DNA of 64,000 bases from Alligator mississippiensis (Eukaryota; Chordata; Crocodylia; Alligatoridae). Location of the stretch: assembly GCF_030867095.1 (NCBI RefSeq), contig NC_081828.1, forward strand, positions 51,499,434 to 51,563,433. Reading direction: 5' to 3'. The translations under genes were made by a program, and so were the position numbers. Shown here in pieces: positions 52,601-62,979 of this stretch. Position 1 is the stretch's first letter, and each line of letters opens with the position of its first letter. Under the pieces are notes generated by a model. That model was not told the DNA's origin. It did not search any database and saw only the letters and a list, made by a program, of their open reading frames with translations.

Positions 52601-55600
52601 GATGAGTGACACAACACAGAAATCCACCTGCCCCGCTTCCCCTCAGCTTCTTTTCCCCATGTGCTTCCTCTCTCTTTCATTGCCAAAATGACACACTCTT
52701 ACTCATTGATTTCTTGTGCACTATTCTGCCAATGAACTCTTGCACCAGTCACCATCTTCCTTGGCTTTCTGGATGTGTTTCTCAGAGATGGGTTGAGGCT
52801 TGAGTGTTTCAGTTTACCTGGGCTGGCAGTCTCTCCCTGTACAGAACTCATGAGTAGGTTCTGGGCGGGTCAACGCATCACAGTTTGTGTCATCTACTTC
52901 CACTCCATCGTAGCGTACACACATGGCGTAGGAGGTGCTGATGCCTGCTGGACACCGAGAATCTCTCTTAACAAAGGTCCACAAGCATGTGCTATCCAAT
53001 AAAAGGCTGCTGTCTCCACTGGTTACACCAGTTATTTATGAAATGATAGAATCAAAGAAAATTAGGGTTGGAAGGGACCTCAGGAGGTCATCTAGTCCAA
53101 CCACCTGCTCAAAGCAGGACCATCCCCAACTAGATCATCCCAGACAAGGCTTTGTCTAGCCAGGTCTTAAAAACCTCCGAAGATGGAGATTCTACAGCCT
53201 CTCTGGGTAACCTGTTCCAGTGCTTTACTACCGTCCTACTGAGAAATATTTTCTTAATATCTAACTCAAGTTTCCCTTGCTGCAACTCAACTTTAGACCA
53301 TTGCTCCTTGTCCTGTTATTTGCCACCACTGAGAACAGTCTAGCTCCATCCTCTTGGGAATCACCCGTCAGGTAGTTGAAGGCTGTTTTTAAATCCCCCC
53401 TCAGTCTTCTCTTCTGCAGACTAAATAAGCCCATTTCCCTCAGCCTCTCCTCATAAGTCATGTGCCCCAGCCCCTAACCAGAAATGGGAATCAGAAATGG
53501 GGCCTACTATAGCAGAGATTTTAGGGTCCATTAGAAAAGTACAAATATCCACTGATCAGTATCTGTAAAAGAGCTCTGAAACTGAGTCCACCTGGGAAAA
53601 CTGGTAGGTCACCAGCTGAGAGCAGAGCTGATGACTTCAGAGCACAATATACAGGAGCCAGTGATGTAAATTCAACAGAGGCTGCTGAGGGGTTTGCTGC
53701 TACTTCACCTCTCCCCAGGTCAGTGACCCCTAGATTGATTTCAGTAGGGGAGAAAACAAGCTGAACCTTGTCTGATGCTCCCATCCTCTGAATCACTTAA
53801 GCTTATGCTGACCCCAATCTACACAAGATTCAGCTATAAAAAGAAGTCCTCCTCAGATGACAGCTCTTAAGCATACTGGCCCTGTTCTCTCCCAAAACAC
53901 CCTTCTGGTCACCTCAGGTGCATAAAACCAAAGGGCAAAAAATCTCAGAGCCCAGCTTGGAGCCTTGTGTATTCAAACCTATGGATTCTTACCACTTCCA
54001 GTTGTAACCCTATTGTCAGTTGGACTCAGGTTCTTCTCATTGACTCAGCACAATTTTTAAAAGCACAAAAACTTGCACCCAATTCCAGGAGCATCCCCGC
54101 TACCCATTAAGAGCATGTGCCTCCCTCTCTTCTGTGCACCATACGCTGGGGGTAGGTACAGCAGGAGCTGTGCCTGTGGGTAAGAGTTAAGTCTTGTACA
54201 TGGTATATCCAGATCCAAACCTATCTTGAGTTTATTCTTTATTTGCATTTTTAACAGAATTTAATGCTGCCAAGAAGTGTCTAGGTGATGGACTCTGCAA
54301 ACCATCTTTCAGATAGCAGCAGAGCCAGCTTTCTTTACTACACTCCCCTATCCAAAGGCTTTGAACCAGACCTGAATGAATGAATGGGATGGTTCATTCT
54401 CCCATACCAGCAATAGTCAACAAGAGTGTGGGTCAATGCCTGAGGGTCTGGTAGCTTTTGTGGTGTGACTCCTTTCGTCCCGGGAACAGGGTGAGTCAGG
54501 CTTTTAAGGATATCAGTTGCCAACTACGAGACAGGCACTGAAATACTTTTAAAAATCCATCCCCAAATGAGTTAGCAGAGGTTATTAAAAAGCCTTCAAA
54601 TAAAACCAGCTTCTGGCTGCTGCAGGCATACCTGGGAACCTTTTAGTGAAAGGCCATGACACCCTGAAACCAAACCTACCAGAAGTGCATGTGGAGCTGC
54701 AGGGGGCATAGGCAGAGACCTTCCACCGGTACATGTCAGCTAGGCTGATGTCATCTTGGCCCACAGGACTCACCTCAAACTCATTGCTGCAGAGAAAGGA
54801 GCAGGAATGAGCTTTCTTTGGGACAAAAGGAAGGAAAGGTCATCTGCCGAAAGCTGGAAGGGAGGGAGCTTCATTTCCTCCAACCATCCCAGGGTGCCTG
54901 AGGGAACAGGAATGTCTAGCTCTTTGGCTCGTTGCTCTATCTCCCATGCCCCAGAAGGAGATGCAGTGTTCCTTTGGTTGGTAGTGTATTTTGAAGGGTT
55001 CTCAGACTCATGGGTTCTGAATGGCCAAACACATAGCTCTTACTTTTACATAAATCCATTCTGTCTTAATAGGTGTTAAACAATTAATTTAAAGGAACTG
55101 CTGCTTATCCACTTCCACATTATATATGTGTGTGTTTGCATATGCATGCATTTGGACATTAAGAGGAGGCTGAACAGATATTTGCCTGGGGTGATATGAT
55201 CCCAGCACCCATTCCTGCCCGGGGCAGGGGGTTGGACCTGATGATCTGTTTAGGTTCCTTCCAACCCCAACAACTATGATACTATGATCTGTGCCTACAG
55301 AGATGGAGTCAGGATGTAGTGTCTTGAGCTCCTCCTCTGCGCTTATGAGTAAGGGCCTCCGTGGTGGAGGAAAGATCATCAAAAGACCATTTTAAAGGAT
55401 CACTTAGGAAGTGACCAAATCCTTCTGGAATGGGGGATGGACTGTAGGACATAATTTGATAGCTTAGGCTAGCTGGCACAGCTGCTGGCTTTGGCCTATT
55501 TCCCCTACTGGTTAACACCGTTGGTGAGGCATCCACTAGGATTATGCCATAATCATCAAGGTGCTAGGGAGGGGAAACACATGCAGAAAACACTGAGGCT

Positions 55601-58081
55601 GTCAGAACATTAGGCTGATCATCCTTCCTCAGATAAAGTTTGCCCTACCTTGTGAAGAGTGCCTCACCTTTCAGGAGCTTGGAGAGGCTCAGCCTGGTGC
55701 ATGTTCCCAATGGTTGAGTTGGAACCCAAGAGGGTGTTATGCAGGGGTACTGTCCTGGTGTAGTTAGCTGCCTCCTCTTGACTCCCTGCGTAAGTCTCTG
55801 ACTTCACACTCTCCAGTGAGTTCTTCTGGGTAGGTCCCTTGCGCCGCCTCTCTGGCCACCCATCCCCCAGCTCACTCCAAAGCCCTGCTGTCAAGTTCTT
55901 CTGCCCCAGCTTGGCAGTTAGGTGCTGCAGTTCCCTGCAAAAGGCAGCATTTTGTGGGTCCCGGTGACATAACCTCCTGAAGAGATGGAGCCTGGATGCC
56001 CTGATCCCACTGCTCTCTGGGAGCTCTGGCTGCATCACACTGAAGGGTATGGTTGTACTGATGGAAATCTGATTTAATCTGAGGGCTAAAGGAAAATGTC
56101 ATTGCATTAGTGACTCTATTGAGGTTAGAATACCATCTTTCCTTCTTGATCCACCATCCTCCCTGACCCTCCCCACTAAGAAAGCTCCTACTGATTTCAG
56201 TGGAAGCAGTCAGGGCAATGCTGAAAATCTCTCTTAAAAGTCTTACTTTCAAAGAGCACTGCAGATGTCCAGACCCAAGGTAGCCAAGAAAAGAAACAAA
56301 CCCAAGTCTGTTTTTCCACCCACTGCCACCTCCTCCTCCTCTCCCACTCTGTTGGCAAGGCAGTCTTGTCTTATCTGGAAGCCAAACTTATCTTCCTCCT
56401 TTTTCCCCTGTTCCCAGCCCCAATCCCTAGTCTGAGCAGTGAAGTTACTCTGGAAAAAGGCTTGGCTGCTGAAGCTCAGGTCTTCAGGCTCTTCTTGTGG
56501 TTGGAGTTGGTCTCTGGCATCATCCGATGGGAGAGAAATCCAAGTGGAATTGAAGTCCTGGGTAGCCCTGGAATCTGCTGGCATCAGAACTTGATCTTTC
56601 TGACTGGACTCTGGCGGATGAAGGTAAAGAGGTGCATCTATGGTGGGGGGAGCTGTTCGGAGAGCTGGTGATGGTGTCCGTGGCACAGTATAGTCATAAG
56701 TAATATGAGGCATTTTCCCATTAAAGTTATAGTACTGGAAGCAAGAGAGAAGGAAATAGAAACCCTTTTATCTCACTGACATGTACCACAAAGAAATATT
56801 TTAACCACATCCTACAACCTGCACAACCTGCAGTTGTGCAGGGGTTGGATTAGATGAGCCTGGAAGTCCCTCCCAACCCTATGATTCTATGAGTGAAAGA
56901 ATAATGTCTTGGTGAGAAACACAGAAAAAACTGTGCCACCACAACAGCTAAAGGGTAGCGCCCCCCTTGGGCAGTGCTAGGCTATCTCTAAAGACATCAG
57001 TGTAAGGAATGATGCAGCAGTCACATGAATGCTCAGAATTCCCTCATCTGATTGGATACTTGTAGGCTTTGGACTCATAAAGAACACAAGCAATGAAGCA
57101 GCCCGATCTTTAGATCCTTACATACCATGGCATTCAGAGACTGGTTGGTGGGCCCATGGGCAATGATGTACTCCAGGCCATTAGAGTGCAGGCTGGGTGG
57201 CCGGCGGTACTTAAACACAGTGCCAGCAACCCTGAAGTTCTGGGGATTGTCAATGGCTGAGTTCCCATTGAAGAAAAAGTTCCCATATTCATCTGCCAGT
57301 GCTGCAAAGACAGAAAGAGTGGAGCAGACAGAAGTAGGAAGATAGGAAGCTTAACTCCAAGCAGACTCCTAGGAGAAGTCAACAACAGCTCATGAGTTTA
57401 TATTCACAGCATTACAGCACTGATCCTGGGGAGCAGAGAAGGGAGTGAATTAACTTCTTCAAAAAAAAAATGATAGCAGGGTCATTTCCCTATAATTGGC
57501 TATATAAAGGTTTTCCACATCAGATTAAAACAGCAGTGACCAAGGCCTGAGGCTACAGAGAAAGCCAAGACAAGAATACTCAAAGCAACATTGCTGGTGG
57601 CAGAGCTCCTGAAGAGATGGGAGCCACATGAAACTGCCTCTTTACTCCTACCCATTCTTTGCCTCCCACAGCCATGCAACATTTATGCCCGTGGCTTCCT
57701 GAAGGCTTCCACTGAGCTTTTTGCATGTCCCTTCCACTGCTTTCTGCTGCTCCACAACTTCCCCACCCTCATCATGATACACCATAGATGCAATCAGGGC
57801 CCTTGCCCCAAATTCAAGCTGCAGGACCAGACTCTCAATGGCATTCTTTTCTGCTGCTTACCCAGAATGTTTTCAGTTTTCCTTCGCTCAATGATGAGGA
57901 TGTCCATGGCACCAGCAGGGATGTTTGTGATAAATACATAACCTGTGGGATGAGAACAGAACAAAGGGCTCGGAAAACTAGAGACTCAGACACGTCCAAC
58001 ACCACTGGGAAACTGAGTGAGAGGATCAGCTGACTGGGCTTGTGCTACAGCAAGGGTGGGCAACAGTTGTTTGCGGGGGGG

Positions 58082-58131
<50 letters not shown>

Positions 58132-61100
58132 GAGGACAATGAAGCCCTCAAGTAGACTGTATACAAGAGGGAAGGCTTCAGCTCCAGGGCCAGTGTTTTG
58201 GGAGTTCAGGAGCTAGTCTCAGCTCCCCCTTTGTGTACTTTTGTGTTCACAGCTCTAAAAAAAATCTCTCCTCTGATGCTCCAAGCCCTGGTAGGAGAGC
58301 TGCTGAACTTCAGGGCCCAGAGAGGTTGTAGAATCTTCATCCTTGGAGGTTTTTAAGACCAGGCTAAACAAAGCCTTGGGTGGGATGATATAATTGGGAA
58401 TGGTCCTATTTTGAACAGGGGGTTAGACTAGATGACCTCCTGAGGTCCCTTTCAACCCTCATTTTCTATGATTCTATATATACTGTGCTGAACTTGGGTG
58501 TAAGAGCAAGCACTGCCACTCTTTAAGGACAAGTGTGTGAAAAGATGAGAAGCCAAGTACTGACTAGTCTTGGCTCTGAACAAGCAACCTAAGGGTTCTG
58601 TTTCCCTTCACCAATCCCCTGAACCCCAGAGGGGAAGAGGGAGAAAGCAAGAAAGTACACAAGACAATGTTGAAAAGGCCTGGAAGGCTTTTGCCTGTTT
58701 GCACTTTACACTGGAAATGCAGATTCTGTCTATCACAGAATACTTTATGGTGACAGGAAAACTAGTGGAATAATGATACCACAAGAGACTCTATACATTT
58801 CAGTGCAGGGGTGGCAGTATTAGCTGTAGTTTAGAAAGAGCCATGCAAACTGTGCATGCTGCTATAGTCTCAAGTGTAATAATAACTAACAAATAAGCAG
58901 TAGTGAAGGGAAGGAATTTTAGGCAAACTATGAGAAACTTTTAGAAATGTGTTCAGTTCAATAGCCAGCAACGTTTTGGAGCTGCAGGCTAGAACCATCC
59001 TGCGGTCCAAAGTAGACCGGTCTTCTGATCCAACCATGGCCACTGCTGCCACAACCACCACTGCCACCACCATTTTTCCCCACTACCTGGCTACAGCCTC
59101 AGTGGAGCTCCTTGCTGCCCAGCCCCAGCAGAGGCATGGGCACAGGCAAAGCCCCCTGTTGCCACAACACTGTTGGAACTCCATGCCACTGAAGTCCCCT
59201 GGATCCACAGGCTGGACCATCCAGTGGCTCCATGTGCCAGATTTGGCCCATGGGTCAGATGTTACCAAGCCCTGGTATAGTTGATCTTTTAAATTCACAT
59301 GCCTAACATGCATTTGAAAGAAAGATATCTTTGCTAAAGTTTCAACAATCTCTCCTGCCCTTGTCTTTTCAGCTAAGCTGTGAGTGCTTGAAGTAAAAAT
59401 CCCTGAGTCCCAAAGAATTCTTCAGCAGAATTGAAGAGACCAAAAATGTGACAGTTCTGATTATATACAAATTGATCCTAGCAAGAAAGTTATACTTATT
59501 TTTAGAACCTTGTCAGGGCTTCTTTAGCTATTGTAATGGAACAAACCCAATTTAAAAAATTTCCACTTTTAGTCACCAATGAAAGTACATTTTGGAGTTG
59601 GGTTTACCTGTTATTGGGAATTGTTCCCAGGAAAGGAAAACAAAAAACCCCCAAAGTCTATTGATAATTTTCTGCTTCCCACCTGCCAGGCTTGTAAAGA
59701 CAGTGGGGGCAGTTACAGCTGAACTGTGTGCAGACAACAAAGTCTCCCACCAGTAGGGGATGCTGTATCATGATGAAATTACCATAAAGTTGAGTAAGTG
59801 CCTGAAAATGTCCTGCCACTGCATTCCTCTGGCTACTGATGCTTCACCATGTTTCCCTACCATTCAGCCTGGGTGAGGAGGTACACATAAGAGGCGTAGC
59901 AAGAGTCTGAAGGATGACCCACTAGCATCAACTCAGTTTGAGAAAAAACCACTGCAGTATATAGAACTGGAGAGAGCATCAGAATGACAGCTGTGGATGG
60001 AAACAGCAAGAGATACTTAGAAATTAATTGACCCTCTTCCTATGAGATGAAAACCCAAGTACAAAATTAACTCAGAGCACAAAATAAAGACAATGCATTG
60101 AATTTCTAACATAATCTGGCAGGGGCAGGTTGCCAAAATCAATAGAAACAAATAGGTCCCCAGCTGCTTCACATTGTAAAGAGGTGGAGGGAAACCTCAC
60201 TAACCTAACAGAGAGCAGATCGAACCAATTTCAGCTAGTGAATAAGCCGAGCAGGCAAAATGTAATCATTTTTGGTTAAATTGGAAAAGAAAGGCAGGAC
60301 ATTATTCAGCTCCCACAGCTGTGCAGCTCATATTCTGACTGAAGCCACATCACTACGTACTGAGTAGCAGGTGGCAGCAACAAGCAACTCATAATGGCTC
60401 TTGACGGTGTTAATAGGGTGTACCTAACTGTGAGATCCCCTTTCGGAAGCTGCCTGAGACCCGGTAGCAAGTGCTGCCGTCTCCTCCACACACCCTGCAT
60501 CTGTCCATCGTCTGGGCTGAGTAGAGACTCCCGTCGCACCCAACTGGCTGCAAGGCATGAAAAAGAAAAGACATGGCCCAGTTTTGAAGGGAGAAGTATT
60601 CCCTACAGACCCCCCTGCTATACAGCAGTGAGACAAGTCTCCACCTTGGAGAGAAGTCATCAGTCAAGAAAGCCTGCATGTCTAGGGAACCATAAGGTGT
60701 AACCCTGGGGATTGGGGATGAGGGGCAGTTTCAGTTCACCCTGTAGCTACCTTTAACCTGATGCACCTGACTGCAATTACAGATTAGAATATTCTTCCTC
60801 CAGGAAGTACACATCCAGGAGGGGCCTTGTTGAAAAAGGCCAATGCCTCTAGGAGGTAGCACATCAAGAAATGACAACACTGAGCCATCAAACCATGGTC
60901 AAGCCTTATGATCTTAAAAATTCAACATGTATTAATTAACTGTATATATGTACCAAATACATAGAGGTACAATTGCAGTGCAAGGAAAGCCATACTAACA
61001 AGGTAAACATTCTTTCACTGCTGGTTAACCCTATGTAAGAGAGCACAGGGTGTGTTCTGTTACTCCTAGGGGCATGGGCAGCAGCAAGGCAGCCTTGAAC

Positions 61101-62655
61101 TGGCTATTTTCCCTAATCAGGCCTATTTACTGGGTTGGAAACAGGGCCCAGTTGTTCACTATAAGAGCAGGGCCCTGAATAGCAAAGCCAGCAGTCTGCT
61201 GCTAGCAGCTGGGAGCATACCACCTGGCTGAGCTGCTGCTCATGGAACAACCTTGTAGGTAAGGCAGGAGTTATGGGGATGGCTGGAGGCTCCTGGTCCT
61301 GGGGCATGACCTAAAATTACACCCTGCTGGGGTTGGATGGTGTGGATGGGGCTGCTTGTGGCAGGGCAGCTACCAGGAAATGCTACACCTGGGCCCTCCC
61401 CAGTGAAGGGCGAGTATGGGATGCCAGAAAGCCTCAGTCCCCGCTGCCTTGTGGGTGACCCTGTGGAGGGGAAAGGCTAGGGGAGAACACCCTAAAAGAC
61501 AAAGCAAGGGCCCAGACTCACCATGAGTTCTGAGGTGGGGTTCTGGCCAGGTGAAGGGGCCATAGATGGTGCCCAAACTGACAGTGAGATCTGAGGCTGC
61601 ACTAAGGGAGCCGGGAGTGAGACTCCAGGGGAGTGAGGCCCTGAGTCTTCGGGGAGCTATGTGTGGAGCTCCTGGGGTAAAGGGATAAGGAGATTGTGAG
61701 ACCAGTGTAAGGCAGGGGATAAGGCCTAGTGTAGGGAAGGGGATGGGGCTTGGAGACCTGAGTAGAGTGGAACTTGGAGCCCAGAGTGGGACTTGGAGCC
61801 CAGAGTGGGGCTTGGAGCCCTAAATGCGGATGGGGGTTGGAGCCCAGAGTTGCTAGGGGCCTGGAGCCCAGCATCGGTAGGGGCTTGGAGCCCCGAATGG
61901 ATAAGGGCTGGGAGCCCTGAGGGATGAACAGAAGGACAGCCCAGTGTGAAGGCACTGGGACTATGAGCTCCAGTGGAGAGTGAGAGTCCTGCATGAGATT
62001 CTGAGGCTTGAGTCCCAGTGGAGGACACTGGAAAAACATGGATGCCAGCTGTGTGGCATGGGACACAGTATAAGGTAGCACGGAGCTGTGTATATGGGCC
62101 CATGGCTTCAGGGCACGTAAATGGGCAGCCTCCCACCTTATTGACATCCTTCAATCATTATCATCAAGGAATGGCAGGCGAGGTAGGTGGGCGGTCTACC
62201 CAGAGACAAGTGGGTGGGCCTATGCTTAGACAGGTCCCGGGATGCCCACCTGTTACACCCTACAAGAACAAATCATGGGTGCTGATTGTTTTCTTCCTCC
62301 TCAAAGGGAGAATACCGATACCCCAGACAAGCACATGGGGGAATATAACAGCTTCCCATTCCCAACAAGGCATTATTACAATAGTTACAAATATACTTTA
62401 CTAGTCAACCATTTTGTTTTACTGCCAGTAATCATAGAGCTTTGACTGCAATGATGTAAAACCATGCCCACATCCTCCACATACTCGGCCCTCCCTTCAA
62501 CTGCCTCACCTCACATTTTCCACTGATGCAGACCCCTTGGTAGGTTCTGTCCTTGCAAGATGTGCCATCCTGAGCACGGGCCATCAACTGCCTCTCTCCA
62601 TTCCTGGTGGTGCACTGCAGATCACATGGTTTGTTGGAGATACTGGTGTAATCAT
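43490..62655 (-). CDS. ADAMTSL2: ADAMTSL2-like secreted glycoprotein, 14 exons, 5' end beyond window
   Basis: ADAMTS-like proteins are secreted extracellular-matrix glycoproteins without a protease domain. ADAMTSL2 binds fibrillin-1 and LTBP1 and modulates TGF-beta. Exons in transcript order: 62510-62655, 60424-60547, 57862-57942, 57126-57301, about 56252-56734, 55668-56085 (or 56039), 54680-54786, 52818-52944, 51281-51494, 50408-50563, 49744-49914, 46102-46278, 43719-43863, 43490-43608. All assigned introns are GT-AG and phases agree, except at the 5th/6th exon junction. Roughly 860 residues are present against 951 in whole human ADAMTSL2, so perhaps 100-150 N-terminal residues are missing. 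Order: cysteine-rich module, spacer with five N-glycosylation sequons (NST, NFT, NLT, NYT, NST), six TSP1 repeats, PLAC. By eye the TSP1 repeats are only about 50-65 percent like human ADAMTSL2 as remembered, with a quite different spacer, so an ADAMTSL2 paralogue is more likely than the strict orthologue. Confidence 0.9.
43719..43863 (-). CDS. ADAMTSL2: ADAMTSL2-like exon: sixth C-terminal TSP1 repeat
   Basis: The acceptor cttcttggtcctgacag and donor gtaagatg bound [18 protein letters not shown], then [19 protein letters not shown]. Phase 0 in, phase 1 out into the PLAC exon. C-x-K-T-CG-x-GVR-x-R-x-VKCYQG is nearly identical to the family's last repeat. Confidence 0.94.
45264..46012 (+). mobile_element. 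Penelope-like element fragment with GIY-YIG nuclease domain
   Basis: Lies in the last-but-one intron of the ADAMTSL2-like gene, opposite strand. It starts with [21 protein letters not shown] frameshift near 45370-45385 leads to [32 protein letters not shown], a degenerate GHS region and [12 protein letters not shown] before TGA near 45828. NVIYLI...YVGET is the GIY-YIG core and the CxxCxxCxxH-like cysteines are typical. The 3' tail ttggtctaataaaagatatc ends about 46012. The RT part is absent, so it is inactive. Confidence 0.85.
46102..46278 (-). CDS. ADAMTSL2: ADAMTSL2-like exon: fifth C-terminal TSP1 repeat
   Basis: The acceptor cttctctcttccag and donor gtaagg bound [19 protein letters not shown], then [19 protein letters not shown] and TWFTTSWSQ. 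59 codons, phase 0 both ends. The repeat is recognisable but clearly diverged from human ADAMTSL2 (about half the positions by eye). Confidence 0.93.
46279..49743. other. ADAMTSL2-like intron
   Basis: An intron of about 3.5 kb between the fourth and fifth C-terminal repeats. It holds an A/T-rich stretch (48225-48540) and a Penelope-tail scrap (48591-48640). No other feature recognised. Confidence 0.5.
48591..48640 (-). mobile_element. Penelope-like tail scrap
   Basis: Shares aggcaaggatttttgtggg exactly with 2818-2836 and continues gtaacgtctgatgttttcag, an altered version of the same tail. Confidence 0.45.
49744..49914 (-). CDS. ADAMTSL2: ADAMTSL2-like exon: fourth C-terminal TSP1 repeat
   Basis: The acceptor ttatttcatcaag and donor gtaagt bound [17 protein letters not shown], then [20 protein letters not shown] and [16 protein letters not shown]-x-NCPAHW is a strong ADAMTSL2 signature. 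57 codons, phase 0 both ends. Confidence 0.94.
50408..50563 (-). CDS. ADAMTSL2: ADAMTSL2-like exon: third C-terminal TSP1 repeat
   Basis: The acceptor ccccttttgtag and donor gtgagt bound [18 protein letters not shown], then [19 protein letters not shown]. 52 codons with phase 0 at both ends, the usual one-repeat-per-exon layout. CSAQCG replaces the more typical CS-x-TCG, so the O-fucose acceptor threonine is a glutamine here. Confidence 0.93.
51281..51494 (-). CDS. ADAMTSL2: ADAMTSL2-like exon: second C-terminal TSP1 repeat
   Basis: The acceptor ccctcatgaag and donor gtatgg enclose a full repeat: [18 protein letters not shown], then [18 protein letters not shown], and the beginning of the next repeat ([12 protein letters not shown]). 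The [11 protein letters not shown] core carries the W-x-x-W pattern used for C-mannosylation and the C-S-x-T-C-G O-fucose site. Confidence 0.94.
52818..52944 (-). CDS. ADAMTSL2: ADAMTSL2-like exon: rest of first C-terminal TSP1 repeat
   Basis: The acceptor ctcggtgtccagcag and donor gtaaac bound [19 protein letters not shown], then [19 protein letters not shown]. This is among the most conserved stretches of ADAMTSL2. Entry at phase 1 and exit at phase 2 agree with both neighbours, which fixes the acceptor choice over another CAG three bases upstream. Confidence 0.94.
53038..53478 (-). mobile_element. CR1 3' end in ADAMTSL2-like intron
   Basis: The plus strand is the complement of the CR1 tail: gttggaagggacctcaggag, gtcatctagtccaacc, then the ORF2 C-terminus on the reverse strand ([31 protein letters not shown]). 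Relatively well preserved. Confidence 0.88.
54680..54786 (-). CDS. ADAMTSL2: ADAMTSL2-like exon: start of first C-terminal TSP1 repeat
   Basis: The acceptor cctttctctgcag and donor gtaggt bound [20 protein letters not shown], then [24 protein letters not shown] corresponds to the conserved first TSP1 repeat after the ADAMTSL2 spacer. 107 bp, phase 2 in and phase 1 out. Confidence 0.93.
55151..55290 (+). mobile_element. CR1 3' tail
   Basis: Sense CR1 end: ggacattaagaggaggctga, then ggggttggacctgatgatct and ccttccaacccc, ending in actatgatactatgat, the 8-mer-type CR1 terminal repeat. Confidence 0.85.
55668..56085 (-). CDS. ADAMTSL2: ADAMTSL2-like exon: unfamiliar spacer segment
   Basis: An exon open for 120-138 codons, ending at donor gtgagg. 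Two acceptors keep the frame: cattttcctttag (exon from 56085, better pyrimidine tract) and cataccctttcag-like cccttcag (exon from 56039). It contains [19 protein letters not shown], a basic stretch [10 protein letters not shown], and sequons KNLTA, ANYTR and SNSTI. I do not recognise this segment from human ADAMTSL2. It joins the next exon in phase 2 through a serine codon. Confidence 0.8.
56252..56734 (-). CDS. ADAMTSL2: ADAMTSL2-like exon: variable spacer, 3' boundary uncertain
   Basis: The acceptor ctctcttgcttccag precedes [18 protein letters not shown], aligned with the ADAMTSL2 spacer end. A low-complexity, proline-rich and acidic part follows, with sequons FNSTW and SNFTA and SSQAFFQSN, which resembles a human segment. 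The frame is open to a TGA at 56249-56251. The strongest donor (gtaaga at 56246) lies just past that stop. Weaker donors inside the open frame include gtaact after 56449 and gtggca. The exon is real; its end is not settled. Confidence 0.75.
56826..56893 (+). mobile_element. CR1 3' tail, short
   Basis: The run ggggttggattagatgagcc, then ccctcccaaccctatgattc tatgag, is the last ~65 bp of a CR1. Confidence 0.8.
57126..57301 (-). CDS. ADAMTSL2: ADAMTSL2-like exon: spacer module, second part
   Basis: The acceptor ttctgtctttgcag and donor gtatgt bound [17 protein letters not shown], then [13 protein letters not shown] and [18 protein letters not shown]. The pattern FFNGN, AGT-x-x-KYRRP, GPTNQ-x-LN is specific to ADAMTSL2 within the family as I know it. 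It leaves in phase 0 to the next exon. Confidence 0.93.
57862..57942 (-). CDS. ADAMTSL2: ADAMTSL2-like exon: spacer module, first part
   Basis: An 81-bp exon between acceptor catcccacag and donor gtaagc. It encodes [19 protein letters not shown] followed by RKTENIL, the beginning of the ADAMTS spacer (IPAGA-x-DI-x-I-x-ER is typical). Phase 1 on both sides. Confidence 0.92.
58075..58129. repeat. Poly-G followed by (TG)n microsatellite
   Basis: About ten G followed by some 22 TG units in the intron upstream of the spacer exons. Likely length-polymorphic. Confidence 0.95.
58322..58482 (+). mobile_element. CR1 3' tail
   Basis: The run ttggaggtttttaagaccag, then gggggttagactagatgacc and tgaggtccctttcaaccctc, ending tctatgattctata. 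Confidence 0.88.
58961..59272. mobile_element. hAT-type element, diverged
   Basis: The beginning ccagcaacgttttggagctg resembles the start of 24477-24732, and the end gatgttaccaagccctgg is a candidate inverted terminus. A CAC/ACC-repeat tract lies inside. Target duplication not clear. Confidence 0.5.
59280..60423. other. ADAMTSL2-like intron, nothing recognised
   Basis: No exon or identifiable repeat between the hAT-like element and the 60424-60547 exon. Confidence 0.4.
60424..60547 (-). CDS. ADAMTSL2: ADAMTSL2-like exon: end of cysteine-rich module
   Basis: The acceptor catgccttgcag precedes [18 protein letters not shown], followed by VCGGDGSTC and FRKGISQL, with donor gtacac (weak at +4 and +5). 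VGCDG and C-R-V-C-x-GDGS-x-C are hallmark ADAMTS/ADAMTSL residues. Phase 0 in, phase 1 out, matching the neighbours. Confidence 0.93.
60548..61740. other. ADAMTSL2-like intron, nothing recognised
   Basis: Intron sequence upstream of the 60424-60547 exon. Short compositional ORFs only. Confidence 0.4.
61745..61925. repeat. Minisatellite based on gcttggagcccagagt
   Basis: About seven units of 20-33 bp built on gggcttggagcccagagtgg, in the intron between the two cysteine-rich-module exons. The overlapping minus-strand ORFs of 142 and 181 codons read through this repeat and are not genes. Confidence 0.85.
62510..62655 (-). CDS. ADAMTSL2: ADAMTSL2-like exon: cysteine-rich module
   Basis: The acceptor ccctctttag precedes two bases of a split codon, then [14 protein letters not shown]. 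The exon ends GKCE at donor gtgagg. Motifs [18 protein letters not shown] and GVCISGKCE are the ADAMTS cysteine-rich module. This is the most 5' exon visible; the incoming junction is phase 1, so at least one more exon lies upstream, probably past 64000. Confidence 0.93.
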
Positions 62656-62979
62656 CTAAAGAGGGAAAGGTGAACAAGCAATAGGCAGAGCGGCAGGGGC
62701 AAAGCCTGGAAGGCTCAGTGGCTGGCAGAGACAGAGTTCCTCTCTAGATTTCTAGTTTTATGCTACCCTGCTCAGAAACAATGGAGTGCCATTGCCACTT
62801 TGATATCCTCTGGTGGCAGAAGTGAAATGATTTGATGGTCTCTCTCCCCAGCTAGGAAGTAGAGTTATGTCCAACTTAAAAAGAACCATCCCCTACAATT
62901 GGCACTGTAACAGGCAATATCACTCAAGAAGCTAAGATTGTTGATGACAAGGTTTTAGCAGAATTCGCAGATTCATTGG

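Noticed and set aside
54786..55668. Additional ADAMTSL2-like exon from minus ORFs at 55089-55536
   Set aside because: Overlaps a CR1 tail and lacks acceptor/donor pairs in phase; the neighbouring exons already join in phase without it.
61602..62154. Minus-strand ORFs of 142 and 181 codons
   Set aside because: They read through a minisatellite, giving repeated SxPLxxLGS-type peptides; two frames are open at once.
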